Assembly (NCBI RefSeq): GCF_047263945.1
Contig: NZ_JBLAVB010000010.1
Span: 62,001 to 126,000, forward strand
DNA length: 64,000 nt
Direction of reading: 5' to 3'
From: Rhodospirillum sp047263945
GTDB taxonomy: Bacteria > Pseudomonadota > Alphaproteobacteria > Rhodospirillales > Rhodospirillaceae
Positions 33,431 through 42,203 of this stretch are shown piece after piece. A program made the position numbers and the translations under genes. How positions within the stretch are numbered: the first letter of the stretch is position 1; every line of letters begins with the position of its first letter. The notes under the pieces were generated by a model. The model ran no database searches, was not told the DNA's origin, and saw only the letters and a list, made by a program, of their open reading frames with translations.

Positions 33431-34738
33431 TCACCGCTCCAACCCGTCCAGGAGCCGATACCAGGCAATTGCCGCAGCAATGCCGACTTGACGGCAACCA
33501 TGAAACGGTATCGAGCGGATCGGCGACACAGGAAGCGGCAACACACGCGGATCCGAGGACGCAACATAGCGGGCGAGACAGGCCCCCAAAGCTGTCATCA
33601 GCCCCACTCCCCGCCCCTGACAGCCCGCTGCAATCAGAAGCCCTCTCTCCGGTTCATGGATGTGGGGCAGGTGATCAGGCGTTAGGGCAACCCGACCGTA
33701 CCAGCGGCGCTCGATGGCAATCCCTTCAAGGGCTGGGAAGATGCGCCGCATTGCCCGTTCAATATGGCGCCAGTCGTCAGCGGATCGCGGCAAGCCCTGA
33801 CACCCTCTGCCACCAACGGCAAGCCGCCCATCAGCCGTCTTGCGGTAGTAGACGAGGATCCTCCGGGAATCCGAAACCGCCTGCTCTCCTGGTAGGATCG
33901 CCCGATTCTGCGCGGCGCTGAGCGGAGCCGTCGCAATCTGGAACGAATGCAACGGCACAAGGCTTTGCTTCAGTCCCGGAATAAGGTCGTCAGAATAGGC
34001 ATTCGTGGCGACCACAACCGATTTTGCCGTCACGAATTCTCCGGAAAGCGTCGAAACCCGCCAGACGCCGTCGCCGCGACGCAGACTGGAAACCCTTTGG
34101 TTTTCGGCGATACGCACGCCCTTCTCTGTGGCCAGTCGTGCGAGTTCACAGACAAGGGCAAGGGGATCGACCACCCCCGCGCGACGGTCCAACCAGCCAC
34201 CAACATAGCCGGAGGAGCCGATCATGTCCGCGACCTGGCGCGCATCGAGCAGAGCCGTATCCGCCCCCCGCGCACCCCATTGCCTGTGGCGCGCGGCCTG
34301 CATCTGCAAAGCCGTTTGCGTATGGGCTGCCTGGATCCAGCCATTGCGCCTGTAGGGCACAGTCAACGCGTACCGCTGAATAAGATCAAAGACGGAATCC
34401 GCCGTCGAGGCCGCAAAATCGACAACGCGCTGACCGACTTCTTCGCCGAAATGCTGGATCAACCAGTCAGGATCGTATTTCAAACCAGGGATGACCTGGC
34501 CGCCATTCAGCCCCGAAGCGCCAGCCCCAACGGTCGACGCATCGATCACACGGACTCGAAGGCCCAATTCAACGGCATGAAGAGCCGTGGAAAGCCCCTG
34601 AAAGCCCGCACCGACGACAGCCAGATCAACCGACTCATTGCGCTCTATCGGCTGGTCGAACGGTCGATGACACGGGGGAGAATTCCACACGGACTCTGAA
34701 AATGGCAGAGACATGGGCCAACCTGCACTTATCGACAT
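33431..34738 (-). CDS. FAD-dependent amine oxidase, PuuB-like (gamma-glutamylputrescine oxidoreductase family)
   Basis: 435-aa DAO-family flavoprotein. The FAD-binding Rossmann motif is DLAVVGAGFQGLSTALHAVE at about 38-57, followed by ASTVGAGASGLNGGQVIPGL, the GASGxNGGQ box typical of PuuB/OrdL oxidases. The C-terminal part has ERRWYGRVALTPDHLPHI and a second nucleotide segment GLLIAAGCQGRGVGLMTALG. It would oxidise putrescine or a gamma-glutamylated derivative to an aldehyde. No gamma-glutamylputrescine synthetase is in the window, so the exact substrate is open. Start at 34738, or the ATG at 34714. Confidence 0.82.
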   Translation of the reverse strand: MSISAGWPMSLPFSESVWNSPPCHRPFDQPIERNESVDLAVVGAGFQGLSTALHAVELGLRVRVIDASTVGAGASGLNGGQVIPGLKYDPDWLIQHFGEEVGQRVVDFAASTADSVFDLIQRYALTVPYRRNGWIQAAHTQTALQMQAARHRQWGARGADTALLDARQVADMIGSSGYVGGWLDRRAGVVDPLALVCELARLATEKGVRIAENQRVSSLRRGDGVWRVSTLSGEFVTAKSVVVATNAYSDDLIPGLKQSLVPLHSFQIATAPLSAAQNRAILPGEQAVSDSRRILVYYRKTADGRLAVGGRGCQGLPRSADDWRHIERAMRRIFPALEGIAIERRWYGRVALTPDHLPHIHEPERGLLIAAGCQGRGVGLMTALGACLARYVASSDPRVLPLPVSPIRSIPFHGCRQVGIAAAIAWYRLLDGLER

Positions 34739-34763
34739 GTGAACAGAGATTCTATCTGTTCAC
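34739..34763. promoter_or_regulatory. 9-bp inverted repeat abutting the PuuB-like start
   Basis: GTGAACAGA (34739-34747) is exactly inverted at 34755-34763 with a 7-bp spacer. It directly precedes the ATG at 34738, so it is either an operator or part of the 5' untranslated region; the latter fits better if translation starts at 34714. Confidence 0.55.
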
Positions 34764-34767
34764 TTAT

Positions 34768-34791
34768 ATGAAATCATGTCAACGAATTTCA
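34768..34791. promoter_or_regulatory. Candidate operator upstream of the PuuB-like gene
   Basis: ATGAAAT (34768-34774), an 11-bp spacer with TGTCAAC, then ATTTCA (34786-34791). It matches the site before potB. The rest of the 360-bp gap up to 35101 shows no gene, only scattered short complementarities. Confidence 0.5.
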
Positions 34792-35101
34792 AACTCGGTA
34801 TGACGTCGGCCCGCATGCGCCGGAGCCACGCCCTTTTCCTCGCCCGCACTCCATAAAAGGAAACGAGACCAACACGTTCCCAGTGGCGTCCCGCGCATTC
34901 TCTTGCGTAATATGGAGGAGGAACCGGGAGTCTGGCGGCGAACGCTCGGACGCTCGGAGCACTCGAACGCGCCCCTCAATGACACGCCGACACGCCCCTG
35001 TCCCGGTGAAAAACCGCCAGACGAAGGGCATGAACTGACACTGCCCGTTACATTTTCATTCTTCACAAGATCAGACAAATGACCACCCAACGGAGAGCCT
35101 C

Positions 35102-35434
35102 ATGGTCAAGGTCGAGCAAAAAATCACACAAATCGTCCCCGCAGCACCCGGCTGGAAATTATGCGAACTCATTGGCCAAGAAGATGACACCAATGATATT
35201 GGATACATGGATGTCGTTGCCTGGTTGGTTATCGCAGAATACTCTGAAGGCGCATGGACGACATCGTCCCTCCCAGTCGTTGCCGATTCAGAAATTTGCG
35301 AAGGATCAATGCTTTTAAGGCGGCCAGATGGCAAATTCACCCATCCAGACTCCTGCTATCTGGAGACAGAGGAAGAAGCGATCAAATATATGGAAAACGG
35401 ATATTCATTTTCACCCATGGATCCCCTCGATTAA
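35102..35434 (+). CDS. Small hypothetical protein
   Basis: 110 aa, acidic, no signal peptide or membrane segment, preceded by GGAGAG 6 bp before the ATG. I do not recognise the family. Visible features: hydrophobic strand VVAWLVIAEYSEGAWTT near residue 40, LLRRPDGKFTHPDSCYLETE near 72, and a tail EEAIKYMENGYSFSPMDPLD. The base composition is more AT-rich than the surroundings and it stands alone between two repeats, which suggests acquired DNA. The ribosome site and protein-like composition argue that it is real. Confidence 0.6.
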   Translation: MVKVEQKITQIVPAAPGWKLCELIGQEDDTNDIGYMDVVAWLVIAEYSEGAWTTSSLPVVADSEICEGSMLLRRPDGKFTHPDSCYLETEEEAIKYMENGYSFSPMDPLD

Positions 35435-35489
35435 CCCACAAAATAGGGCCAACGTTTTACCGTATACTCCACTTCCCTGAAGTCTCACA

Positions 35490-35615
35490 CAAAACCCTGG
35501 GCTCTGCCCAGACCCGCAAAGGGTCACGGACCCTTTGATCCCATGCGCTTAAAAAGAGTGGGGGTCCGGGGCCTCAGGCCCCGGCGGGGATCAGGGCAGA
35601 GCCCCGAGGTCAGGG
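35490..35615. repeat. GC-rich hairpin array after the symporter-kinase gene
   Basis: Hairpins TGGGCTCTGCCCA, CAAAGGGTCACGGACCCTTTG and CCGGGGCCTCAGGCCCCGG, followed by a GGGCAGAGCCC block. It uses the same design of tandem short GC hairpins as the mosaic elements but lacks the ACACGACAGT ends. Being directly 3' of the minus-strand kinase, it probably serves as its terminator. Confidence 0.6.
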
Positions 35616-35616
35616 G

Positions 35617-38295
35617 TCAGCGCTCTCCCACCGCCAGAGTGAAACGCAGACGGAAGAAGCTGGTCCCATCGGGCGCAAACTCCACGGTCAGATCCCCGCC
35701 CATGGCGCGCATGATCGTTCGGCTGATGGGCAGCCCCAAACCTGCGCCCTGGCCCAGGTGCGCCCGCTCGCCCCGGGCGAATTTCTCGAAAACCGTCGTC
35801 GCTTCGGCGCGGGAAATACCTCCACCGTTGTCGATGATATCCAGAATGGCCCATTGCCCCTGGGTCCAACTGCGCAACTCCACCCGTGGCAGACGGGCGG
35901 CATTGTATTTCACCGCATTGGATAGAAGATTGATCAGAACCTGACGGGCTCGATCGGCATTAGCCCGGATCTGGACTTCGCCCGGATCCACAGCATTGCG
36001 GATCCGCACCCCCGCCTTTTCCGTCAAGCTCGACATGGCCTCCAGCGCCCCATCAATGGTTTCAGCCAGATCGACGGCCTCAAGGGCCAAGTTTAACGCC
36101 CCGGACTCCAGGCGACTGACTTCCAGCAATTCATCCAACAGTCGGGTCAGGCGGCGGCTTTCATCGTGGATGATCCGCAGGAAGCGCGCCTGTTTTTCCT
36201 CCGGCACATCCCCGCCCTGTTCCAGCAGGATCTCCGAGAAAGAGCGGATCGAGGTCATCGGGGTGCGCAATTCGTGGCTAACCTGCCCGAGAAAGGCGTC
36301 CTTTTGGGCATCCAGCGAGCGCAACCGTTCATTGACCTCGCGAAGCTGCACCGCCGTACTTTCCAACTCCTCGGATTTTTCCGCCAGCGCCCGGGTGGTC
36401 TCAATCAACTGGTGGGTTTCGTCGGCAATGTCGATCAGGTCGGTCATGCCCAGGCTCTGCCCCCCGGCGATCCGCGAGACCAAAGCATGGGCCGATGCCG
36501 CTCCGATCGACCCCGACAACTCCCGCTCCAGGCGGGAGACCACGGCATCGGTGGGATGGGGAAGCCTCCCGCCCAAACCTTGGGAGCGGGCCAGCTCATC
36601 GAACAGGCGTAGCGCCGGCTCGTCCCCCAAAATACGTTGGGCAAGAATAAGCAAATCCTCGGTTTCCGCATTGGGGAGGGTTTGGCCCTTGGGCTCCCCC
36701 CAGGTGGAGCGGTGCACATCAACGAACAGGGAGCTTTGCAGGCGCTCCAGAGCGCCGGGGCGGCTCAGGCTGGAGACCACGATGAAGCACAGGGCATTGA
36801 CGCCGATGCTCCAGACCGTGGCGTGCACCAGGGGATCCATATGCGACAGACCAAAGAGAGCCTGGGGCCGCAGCAGACCGATACCCCAAGGACCATCGGC
36901 CAAAAGCGCCGGGCCGAGGAGAAAGTCCCCCCCAAAACTGGGAAGAAACAGGGTGTAGACCCACAGGACGAATCCGGCCAACAGACCCGCCAGAGCACCC
37001 GATCGGGTGGCGCCCCGCCAGAAAATACCGCCCAACAGGCTAGGTAGAAACTGGGCCACGCCGACAAAGGCGGTCAGACCAATGGAGGCCAGGGCATCCG
37101 ATCCGCCACTCAGACGGAAATGGAGGAAGCCCAGCCCCAGGATGGCGGCGATGCTGAACCGACGCGACACCAGAAGCAGATGGCGCAGGTCTCCACTCAC
37201 GGCCCGGTTCATGGACAGCAGCCGCATGGCCAGGGGCATGACGATGTGGTTGGAGACCATGGTGGAGACGGCGATGGCCGCGACGATCACCATGGAGGTG
37301 GCCGAGGAAAACCCACCCAGGAAGGCCAGAAGGGCGATTTCATCCCGGTTCGCGGCCAGGGGCAGGGTCAGCACGTACAGATCCGGATTGTGCCCCTCGG
37401 GCAGGGAGGTCAAGCCCACCAGGGCGATGGGCATGATGAAGATGGTCATGCCCAGCAGATAGAGCGGGAAAAGCCAGGACGCCGTCACCAAATGGCTTTC
37501 GTCGATATTCTCCACCACCGTGACCTGGAACTGCCGGGGCAGACAGATCACCGCCGAGGCCGACAGAAAGATGATGGTCACCCACCGGGGACCAAAGGGG
37601 TCCGAAATCCCCTGTCCGATGTGGGGCGGGATGTAAGAGAAGACATCGGCCCAGCCGTCGGAGATCCCATAAACGGCGAACACACCCACGGCGACCAAGG
37701 CCAAGAGCTTAACGATGGCCTCCAGGGCGATGGCGGCAACCACCCCATGGTGACGCTCATTGGCGTCCAGATTGCGGGTGCCAAACAGAATGGTGAACAG
37801 AGCCATGCCCGCAGCGACCCAAAAGGCCGTGGTCACCCCGTCTGACTCTCCATTGATCAATTGGTAGCTCAGGGTGACCGATTGGAGTTGCAAGGCGATA
37901 TAGGGCGTGGTGGCGATGACCGCGATCACCGTCACCAACACCGCCAGCCCCGGACTTTTGCCATAGCGCGAAGAAATCAAGTCGGCGATGGAGGTAATGC
38001 GATAGGCCCGGCCGATCACCACCAGTTTGCGCAACAACCACCACCAGCCGACGAAAACCAGGGTGGGTCCCAGGTAGATGGTGATGAACTCCAGGCCGCT
38101 CCGAGCCGCCGACCCCACTGCCCCATAAAAGGTCCAGGAGGTGCAGTAAATGGAAATGGACAGGGTATAGATCACCGGCGATTGCAACCAGTGAATGGGC
38201 CCCCGACGGGTGCGGCGATCCACCAGGAAGGCAACGGTGAACAACAGCGCCACATAGCCCAGGCAGACCGTCAGCAGAAGATTGACCGACAGCAT
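35617..38295 (-). CDS. Sodium:solute symporter-coupled sensor histidine kinase (CbrA-like)
   Basis: 892 aa. The N-terminal half (about 1-510) is an SLC5/SSS-type transporter fold with about 13 hydrophobic segments (LQSPVIYTLSISIYCTSWTF, NLDANERHHGVVAAIALEAI, FSSATSMVIVAAIAVSTMVS). It is followed by a linker coiled coil (about 640-690, LAEKSEELESTAVQLREVNE), HisKA with LGQVSHELRTPMTSIRSFSE, and an HATPase domain with NLLSNAVKY (N box), IIDNGGGI and GAGLGLPISR. The start ATG at 38295 overlaps the preceding small gene (ATGA). It may sense a solute by transporting it, as in CbrA-type kinases. The partner receiver is encoded at 38683. Confidence 0.93.
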   Translation of the reverse strand: MLSVNLLLTVCLGYVALLFTVAFLVDRRTRRGPIHWLQSPVIYTLSISIYCTSWTFYGAVGSAARSGLEFITIYLGPTLVFVGWWWLLRKLVVIGRAYRITSIADLISSRYGKSPGLAVLVTVIAVIATTPYIALQLQSVTLSYQLINGESDGVTTAFWVAAGMALFTILFGTRNLDANERHHGVVAAIALEAIVKLLALVAVGVFAVYGISDGWADVFSYIPPHIGQGISDPFGPRWVTIIFLSASAVICLPRQFQVTVVENIDESHLVTASWLFPLYLLGMTIFIMPIALVGLTSLPEGHNPDLYVLTLPLAANRDEIALLAFLGGFSSATSMVIVAAIAVSTMVSNHIVMPLAMRLLSMNRAVSGDLRHLLLVSRRFSIAAILGLGFLHFRLSGGSDALASIGLTAFVGVAQFLPSLLGGIFWRGATRSGALAGLLAGFVLWVYTLFLPSFGGDFLLGPALLADGPWGIGLLRPQALFGLSHMDPLVHATVWSIGVNALCFIVVSSLSRPGALERLQSSLFVDVHRSTWGEPKGQTLPNAETEDLLILAQRILGDEPALRLFDELARSQGLGGRLPHPTDAVVSRLERELSGSIGAASAHALVSRIAGGQSLGMTDLIDIADETHQLIETTRALAEKSEELESTAVQLREVNERLRSLDAQKDAFLGQVSHELRTPMTSIRSFSEILLEQGGDVPEEKQARFLRIIHDESRRLTRLLDELLEVSRLESGALNLALEAVDLAETIDGALEAMSSLTEKAGVRIRNAVDPGEVQIRANADRARQVLINLLSNAVKYNAARLPRVELRSWTQGQWAILDIIDNGGGISRAEATTVFEKFARGERAHLGQGAGLGLPISRTIMRAMGGDLTVEFAPDGTSFFRLRFTLAVGER

Positions 38296-38738
38296 CAGGG
38301 CCCGCCTGCCCCGGGTCCAGAGGCACTCCCGGTTTCCCCTCCCCTCTCTGGCGGCGAGTCGTCCGAACCGGTGCCTCCCCCTTCCCTGGCTCCCTGCTGG
38401 GTCACCCAAAGGGTGCTGGCCAAACCCGCCGTTCCCAGGATCAGCCCGACCCAAACCCCGAACAGGTAAACCAGGGGGAAAGGAACGCCAAGAACTTGGA
38501 CATCAATCAAAGAGACTCCCGCCAAGGGGGGCAAAAGCAAGGCGACACCGACGGCAAGCAGAACGGTGGAGCGGTCCCGGACCCGCCGGTGGTCGAGGCG
38601 TCCCCGGGGGCGACCCTGGGGACGACCCTGGGGACGCCTGGGCAAAAGACGCCCGGGCAGGAGAGGCCGGGGCAAAACCGGTTTACTCCGCCGCCCGACC
38701 CGCAGCGAGGCGCTCCACCGCAGCGACGATATCCGCAT
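38295..38738 (-). CDS. Small membrane protein preceding symporter-kinase
   Basis: The frame is 147 codons. The credible core is STVLLAVGVALLLPPLAGVS then a second helix FPLVYLFGVWVGLILGTAGL, and a Ser/Gly/Glu-rich hydrophilic tail. Small two-helix proteins of this kind commonly accompany sodium:solute symporters. The stop codon overlaps the kinase start (ATGA), strong evidence for translation. The true start is unclear: the ATG at 38738 lies inside the response-regulator gene and gives an Arg/Pro-rich leader, so a downstream alternative start near 38590 is likely. Confidence 0.65.
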   Translation of the reverse strand: MRISSLRWSASLRVGRRSKPVLPRPLLPGRLLPRRPQGRPQGRPRGRLDHRRVRDRSTVLLAVGVALLLPPLAGVSLIDVQVLGVPFPLVYLFGVWVGLILGTAGLASTLWVTQQGAREGGGTGSDDSPPERGGETGSASGPGAGGP

Positions 38739-39063
38739 TGGCGAAGGGCTTGGTCATGAACAGATCAGCACCCCCGTCCATTGCCGTCTCCCGGTCTTCC
38801 CGCTGACTTTTGGCCGTCAGCATGAGCACGGGCGTCCGCCGCGCGGTTCGATCGGCCCGCAGACGCCGCAGAATTTCGTATCCGTCCAATTCCGGAAGCA
38901 TGACATCCAAAACGAGGACATGGGGTGCCTCTCGCTGAACCGCTTCCCAGGCTTGACGTCCATCCATCTGAACCGAAACCTCGAATCCGGCCCTTTCCAG
39001 CAAGAACGTCAGGGACTCGACAATATTCGGCTCATCCTCGGCTACAAGCACACGCCTGCCCAT
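38683..39063 (-). CDS. Single-domain response regulator (CheY-like receiver)
   Basis: 126 aa from the ATG at 39063, chosen because of an AGGGAGGGG ribosome site 9 bp upstream; an ATG at 39087 is in frame. Receiver motifs: acidic pair in VLVAEDEPNIVES, phosphoacceptor Asp in VLVLDVMLPELDGYEILRRL, Thr in VLMLTAKSQRED and Lys in DLFMTKPFANADI. No output domain. It probably receives phosphate from the symporter-kinase encoded next in the same operon and acts through protein contact or a relay. Confidence 0.92.
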   Translation of the reverse strand: MGRRVLVAEDEPNIVESLTFLLERAGFEVSVQMDGRQAWEAVQREAPHVLVLDVMLPELDGYEILRRLRADRTARRTPVLMLTAKSQREDRETAMDGGADLFMTKPFANADIVAAVERLAAGRAAE

Positions 39064-39172
39064 GGTGCGAAACCCCTCCCTGTTCATGCGCCCTTTTTCG
39101 GATCGCTTACGGCGAATTAGAGTGCATTTCACCCAGAGGTGCAATGACCGTTTGGTCGGTAGGGGCCAGGCT

Positions 39173-40603
39173 CTAATCCAGGAGGGGATCCTCCACCCGG
39201 TGCGCACAACTGGCCCGGGGGCAGAGTCGGCAACTGGGGCCGACCTCGTCCACCCGGGCGGAGGGATCGGGGGCATAGACCGTCCGGCGGGCGTCGGCCT
39301 CGCTCATCGCCACCATGTCGGTGAGGTAATGGCGGGGGCGACCAAACCCCGTGGGACCGGCGCTGCGGGCGCGGGCGATGAACACATGCCGGGCACCAGA
39401 GGGGAAAACCACGCATTGGCGGATCACCGCTTCCGGACTTTGTTGCGCCCGGTAGAGCACCCAAAGGGGGCAGGCTGCCGCATACCGAGGCAAGGCCAGA
39501 CCCGGGAGTCCCCGCATTTCGATGATCGTGCCCGCCGCGTTGGCCCGATAGTAGCCGAAACGCGGATGTCCCTCCCCCGGCAACAGAGCCGTCAAGCGGT
39601 GGCAGACCGTTTCCACCTCGACCGAAAACAGGTCGGCCAGGGCCTCCACGTCATACTTCAAATCCCTGGCCCTGGGGGCGAACAGGTCCATGGGAAGGAG
39701 CAGGGTCCCCACCGCGTAATCACTCAAGGCCCGGCGCGCCCGCTGGCGGCCAGGTGCCGTCCGAATGGCCGCGCTGGCCTCCGTGGTCCGATCGATGACC
39801 GGTATCATATGGCGGTCCACCAGGGTCCGCGCCCGTTCGATCCGTGACAGGGGAAGCGGATCCGTCAGGGAAGCGGTCAAGCGCCCCCCCACCTCCCGGC
39901 CCGCCTCCTCGATCTCCTCGAACCGGTTGCCATGGGTCTCGAACAGGGACTCCACTTCATCCAGGGGCGTCATCACCCGGTCCGGGTCCTCGGCCTTGTC
40001 CAGATAGGTGGCCAGGGCCTCGCCCGCGTCGGACAGGGCACGGCTTTCCTCGTTGATGATGACCATGAAGCGGTCCCGCCGGTCCGGCGGGATGTCCGAG
40101 TAGTCGGTAAGGATTTCTGCCGCAGATCGGACAGCAGCAATGCGCGTCAACATGCGGTGGATGGCCTCACCCAGGAAAGGGTCGTTGGACAGCCGGTCGG
40201 ACAGAATGGCCGCCCGGGCCGTAGCCTCCCGTTCGGCCCGGGCCAGGGCACCAATGCCCCGGGCCCAACCGGGGAAACGGCCAATCAACTCGTCGATTCG
40301 CCCCGCCTCAACCCCGGCACCCGACAGGGTTGGCAGATGGGCGATCTCGGTCAGGGTTCCGACCAGGCGTCGCTCCGTTGCCCCATCCAGCTCTTCCAAA
40401 GTGAGGCCCAAGGCCTCCGCCACGCGGTGCAACACGGCCCCCGCGACCTTCCGCTTGTTCCATTCGATTAAATTCAAATAGGAGGCGGAGATGCCGATGC
40501 GTTCCGCCAAATCCGACTGCCGGATCCCCAACTCCCGCCGTCTCTGACGGATGCGAGGCCCCAAGATGGATCCGGATTGGCCGGTTTTTCCCTGCGCAGA
40601 CAC
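39173..40603 (-). CDS. XRE-family regulator of the RamB/PrpR/ScfR type (short-chain acyl metabolism)
   Basis: 476 aa from a GTG at 40603. N-terminal HTH at about 14-70 (RIRQRRRELGIRQSDLAERI, GISASYLNLIEWNKRKVAG). The C-terminal half is the domain typical of short-chain fatty-acyl regulators, ending with a cysteine group CRLCPRASCAHR that could hold an Fe-S cluster, as in mycobacterial PrpR. The central part has ALADLFSVEVETVCHRLTAL, resembling a degenerate ImmA/IrrE-like region. It is divergent from the binding protein at 40852 and 110 bp upstream of the response regulator, so it may control either. No metalloprotease HExxH is visible. Confidence 0.82.
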   Translation of the reverse strand: MSAQGKTGQSGSILGPRIRQRRRELGIRQSDLAERIGISASYLNLIEWNKRKVAGAVLHRVAEALGLTLEELDGATERRLVGTLTEIAHLPTLSGAGVEAGRIDELIGRFPGWARGIGALARAEREATARAAILSDRLSNDPFLGEAIHRMLTRIAAVRSAAEILTDYSDIPPDRRDRFMVIINEESRALSDAGEALATYLDKAEDPDRVMTPLDEVESLFETHGNRFEEIEEAGREVGGRLTASLTDPLPLSRIERARTLVDRHMIPVIDRTTEASAAIRTAPGRQRARRALSDYAVGTLLLPMDLFAPRARDLKYDVEALADLFSVEVETVCHRLTALLPGEGHPRFGYYRANAAGTIIEMRGLPGLALPRYAAACPLWVLYRAQQSPEAVIRQCVVFPSGARHVFIARARSAGPTGFGRPRHYLTDMVAMSEADARRTVYAPDPSARVDEVGPSCRLCPRASCAHRVEDPLLD

Positions 40604-40851
40604 GACCTCACCGTCTCCTTGTCAAAAATTTACATTTGTGAGCAAGCGCAACAACATTTATTTACAAAAAACTCGTTGAAAGTCAATAGCTTATTGAGCA
40701 TTTGACAAAAACACGGCATTCTCCGGCATCACGAGGGGCTTTTCGCACCCATAGAGGATCCGTTGGCGGACCGCATCCCTCCAAAACAAACGTCACAGAG
40801 ACAAACAGAGTCAAGACGGCCAACGTCGAGACGCACAGGGAGTGAAGTACA

Positions 40852-42192
40852 ATGTCCGATTTCAAGATCAGCCGCCGTGGTATTTTGCGGGGAACGGCCA
40901 TGGTCGGTGCAGGTTTGGCCATGCCGACCATCCTCACCAGCCGGGCTTGGGCGGCCGGTTATGTCAACGAGCCCAAAGGCGGGACCGTGACCCTGGGCTT
41001 CAACGTGCCCCAGACCGGTGCCTATGCCGAGGAAGGTGCCGACGAGCTGCGCGCCTACCAACTGGCCGTTGAGCATCTGAACGGCGAGGGTGACGGCGGC
41101 ATGATGGAGACCTTCTCCTCCAAGGCCCTGACCGGCAGCGGCATCAACGGCAAGAAGGTCGTCTTCGTCACCGGTGACACCCAAACCAAGTCCGACGCCG
41201 CACGCGCCAGCGCCAAGCGGATGATCGAGAAGGACGGCGCGGTGATGATCACCGGCGGATCGTCGTCCGGCGTGGCCATCGCGGTCCAGGGTCTCTGTCA
41301 GGATGCCGGTGTCATCTTCATGGCTGGCTTGACCCATTCCAACGACACCACCGGCAAGGATAAGCGGGCTAACGGCTTCCGCCACTTCTTCAACACCGAG
41401 ATGACCGGCGCCGCCCTGGGTCCGGTGCTGAAGAACGCCTATGGCACCGACCGCAAGGCCTATCACCTGACCGCCGATTACACCTGGGGCTGGAGCCAGG
41501 AAGAATCCATCAAGAAGTACACCGAGAAGATGGGCTGGGAAACCGTCGCTGCGGTCCGCACCCCGCTGGGTGCCGGTGACTTCTCCCAGTACATCACCCC
41601 GGTTCTGAACTCCGGGGCCGACGTGCTGGTTCTGAACCACTATGGCCGCGACATGGTGAACTCCCTGACCCAGGCGGTGCAGTTCGGCCTGAAGGACAAA
41701 ATGGTCAATGGCAAGGAATTCGCCATCGTCGTCCCACTCTACAGCCGTCTCATGGCCCAGGGCGCGGGCGACGCCGTGAAGGGCATTTTGGGCTCCACCA
41801 ACTGGCACTGGTCCCTGCAGGACGCGGGATCCCAGGCTTTCGTCAAGTCCTTCGGCCAGAAGTACGGCTTCCCGCCCAGTCAGGCCGCCCATACCTGCTA
41901 TGTGCAGACTCTGCTGTACGCCGACGCCTGCCAGCGGGCAGGCACCTTCATGCCCTCCGAAGTCGGCAAGGCCCTGGAAGGGTTCGATTTCGATGGTCTG
42001 GGCAATGGTCCCACCCTGTACCGCGCAGCCGACCATCAGTGCTTCAAGGATGTGCTGGTTGTGCGCGGTAAGGAAAACCCCTCCTCCAAGTTCGACCTGC
42101 TTGAGGTGGTCGAGGTCACGCCACGTGCGCAGATCGAATACGATCCAGCGATGCTGGGTGGCGAGCTGGGTCCGTACAACAACGGAGCCTGA
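40852..42192 (+). CDS. Branched-chain amino acid-type ABC transporter, substrate-binding protein
   Basis: 446 aa with a Tat-like signal (ISRRGILRGTAMVGAGLAMP, cleavage near AWA). Peripla_BP_6 family: TVTLGFNVPQTGAYAEEGAD, ARASAKRMIEKDGAVMITGG, YHLTADYTWGWSQEESIKKY and DVLVLNHYGRDMVNSLTQAV. The ligand could be a branched-chain amino acid, but members of this family also bind amides, urea and other small organics, so the substrate is left open. It heads the livHMGF-type operon, across a 190-bp hairpin-rich gap. Confidence 0.9.
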   Translation: MSDFKISRRGILRGTAMVGAGLAMPTILTSRAWAAGYVNEPKGGTVTLGFNVPQTGAYAEEGADELRAYQLAVEHLNGEGDGGMMETFSSKALTGSGINGKKVVFVTGDTQTKSDAARASAKRMIEKDGAVMITGGSSSGVAIAVQGLCQDAGVIFMAGLTHSNDTTGKDKRANGFRHFFNTEMTGAALGPVLKNAYGTDRKAYHLTADYTWGWSQEESIKKYTEKMGWETVAAVRTPLGAGDFSQYITPVLNSGADVLVLNHYGRDMVNSLTQAVQFGLKDKMVNGKEFAIVVPLYSRLMAQGAGDAVKGILGSTNWHWSLQDAGSQAFVKSFGQKYGFPPSQAAHTCYVQTLLYADACQRAGTFMPSEVGKALEGFDFDGLGNGPTLYRAADHQCFKDVLVVRGKENPSSKFDLLEVVEVTPRAQIEYDPAMLGGELGPYNNGA

Positions 42193-42203
42193 TCTCGCTT
42201 CGG

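Noticed and set aside
26915..35434. Integrated genomic island with attachment sites
   Set aside because: Repeats flank the polyamine cluster but there is no integrase, no tRNA at a boundary and no matching direct repeats.
38590..38738. Arg/Pro-rich N-terminus of the small membrane protein as a real domain
   Set aside because: It overlaps the response regulator gene, and its composition is that of a GC-rich frame shadow; an internal start is more likely.
40604..40851. Defined operator for the XRE regulator in the divergent region
   Set aside because: Repeated ACATTTGT/ACATTTAT and TTTACA words occur near 40627-40670, but spacing and symmetry are too irregular to call a site.
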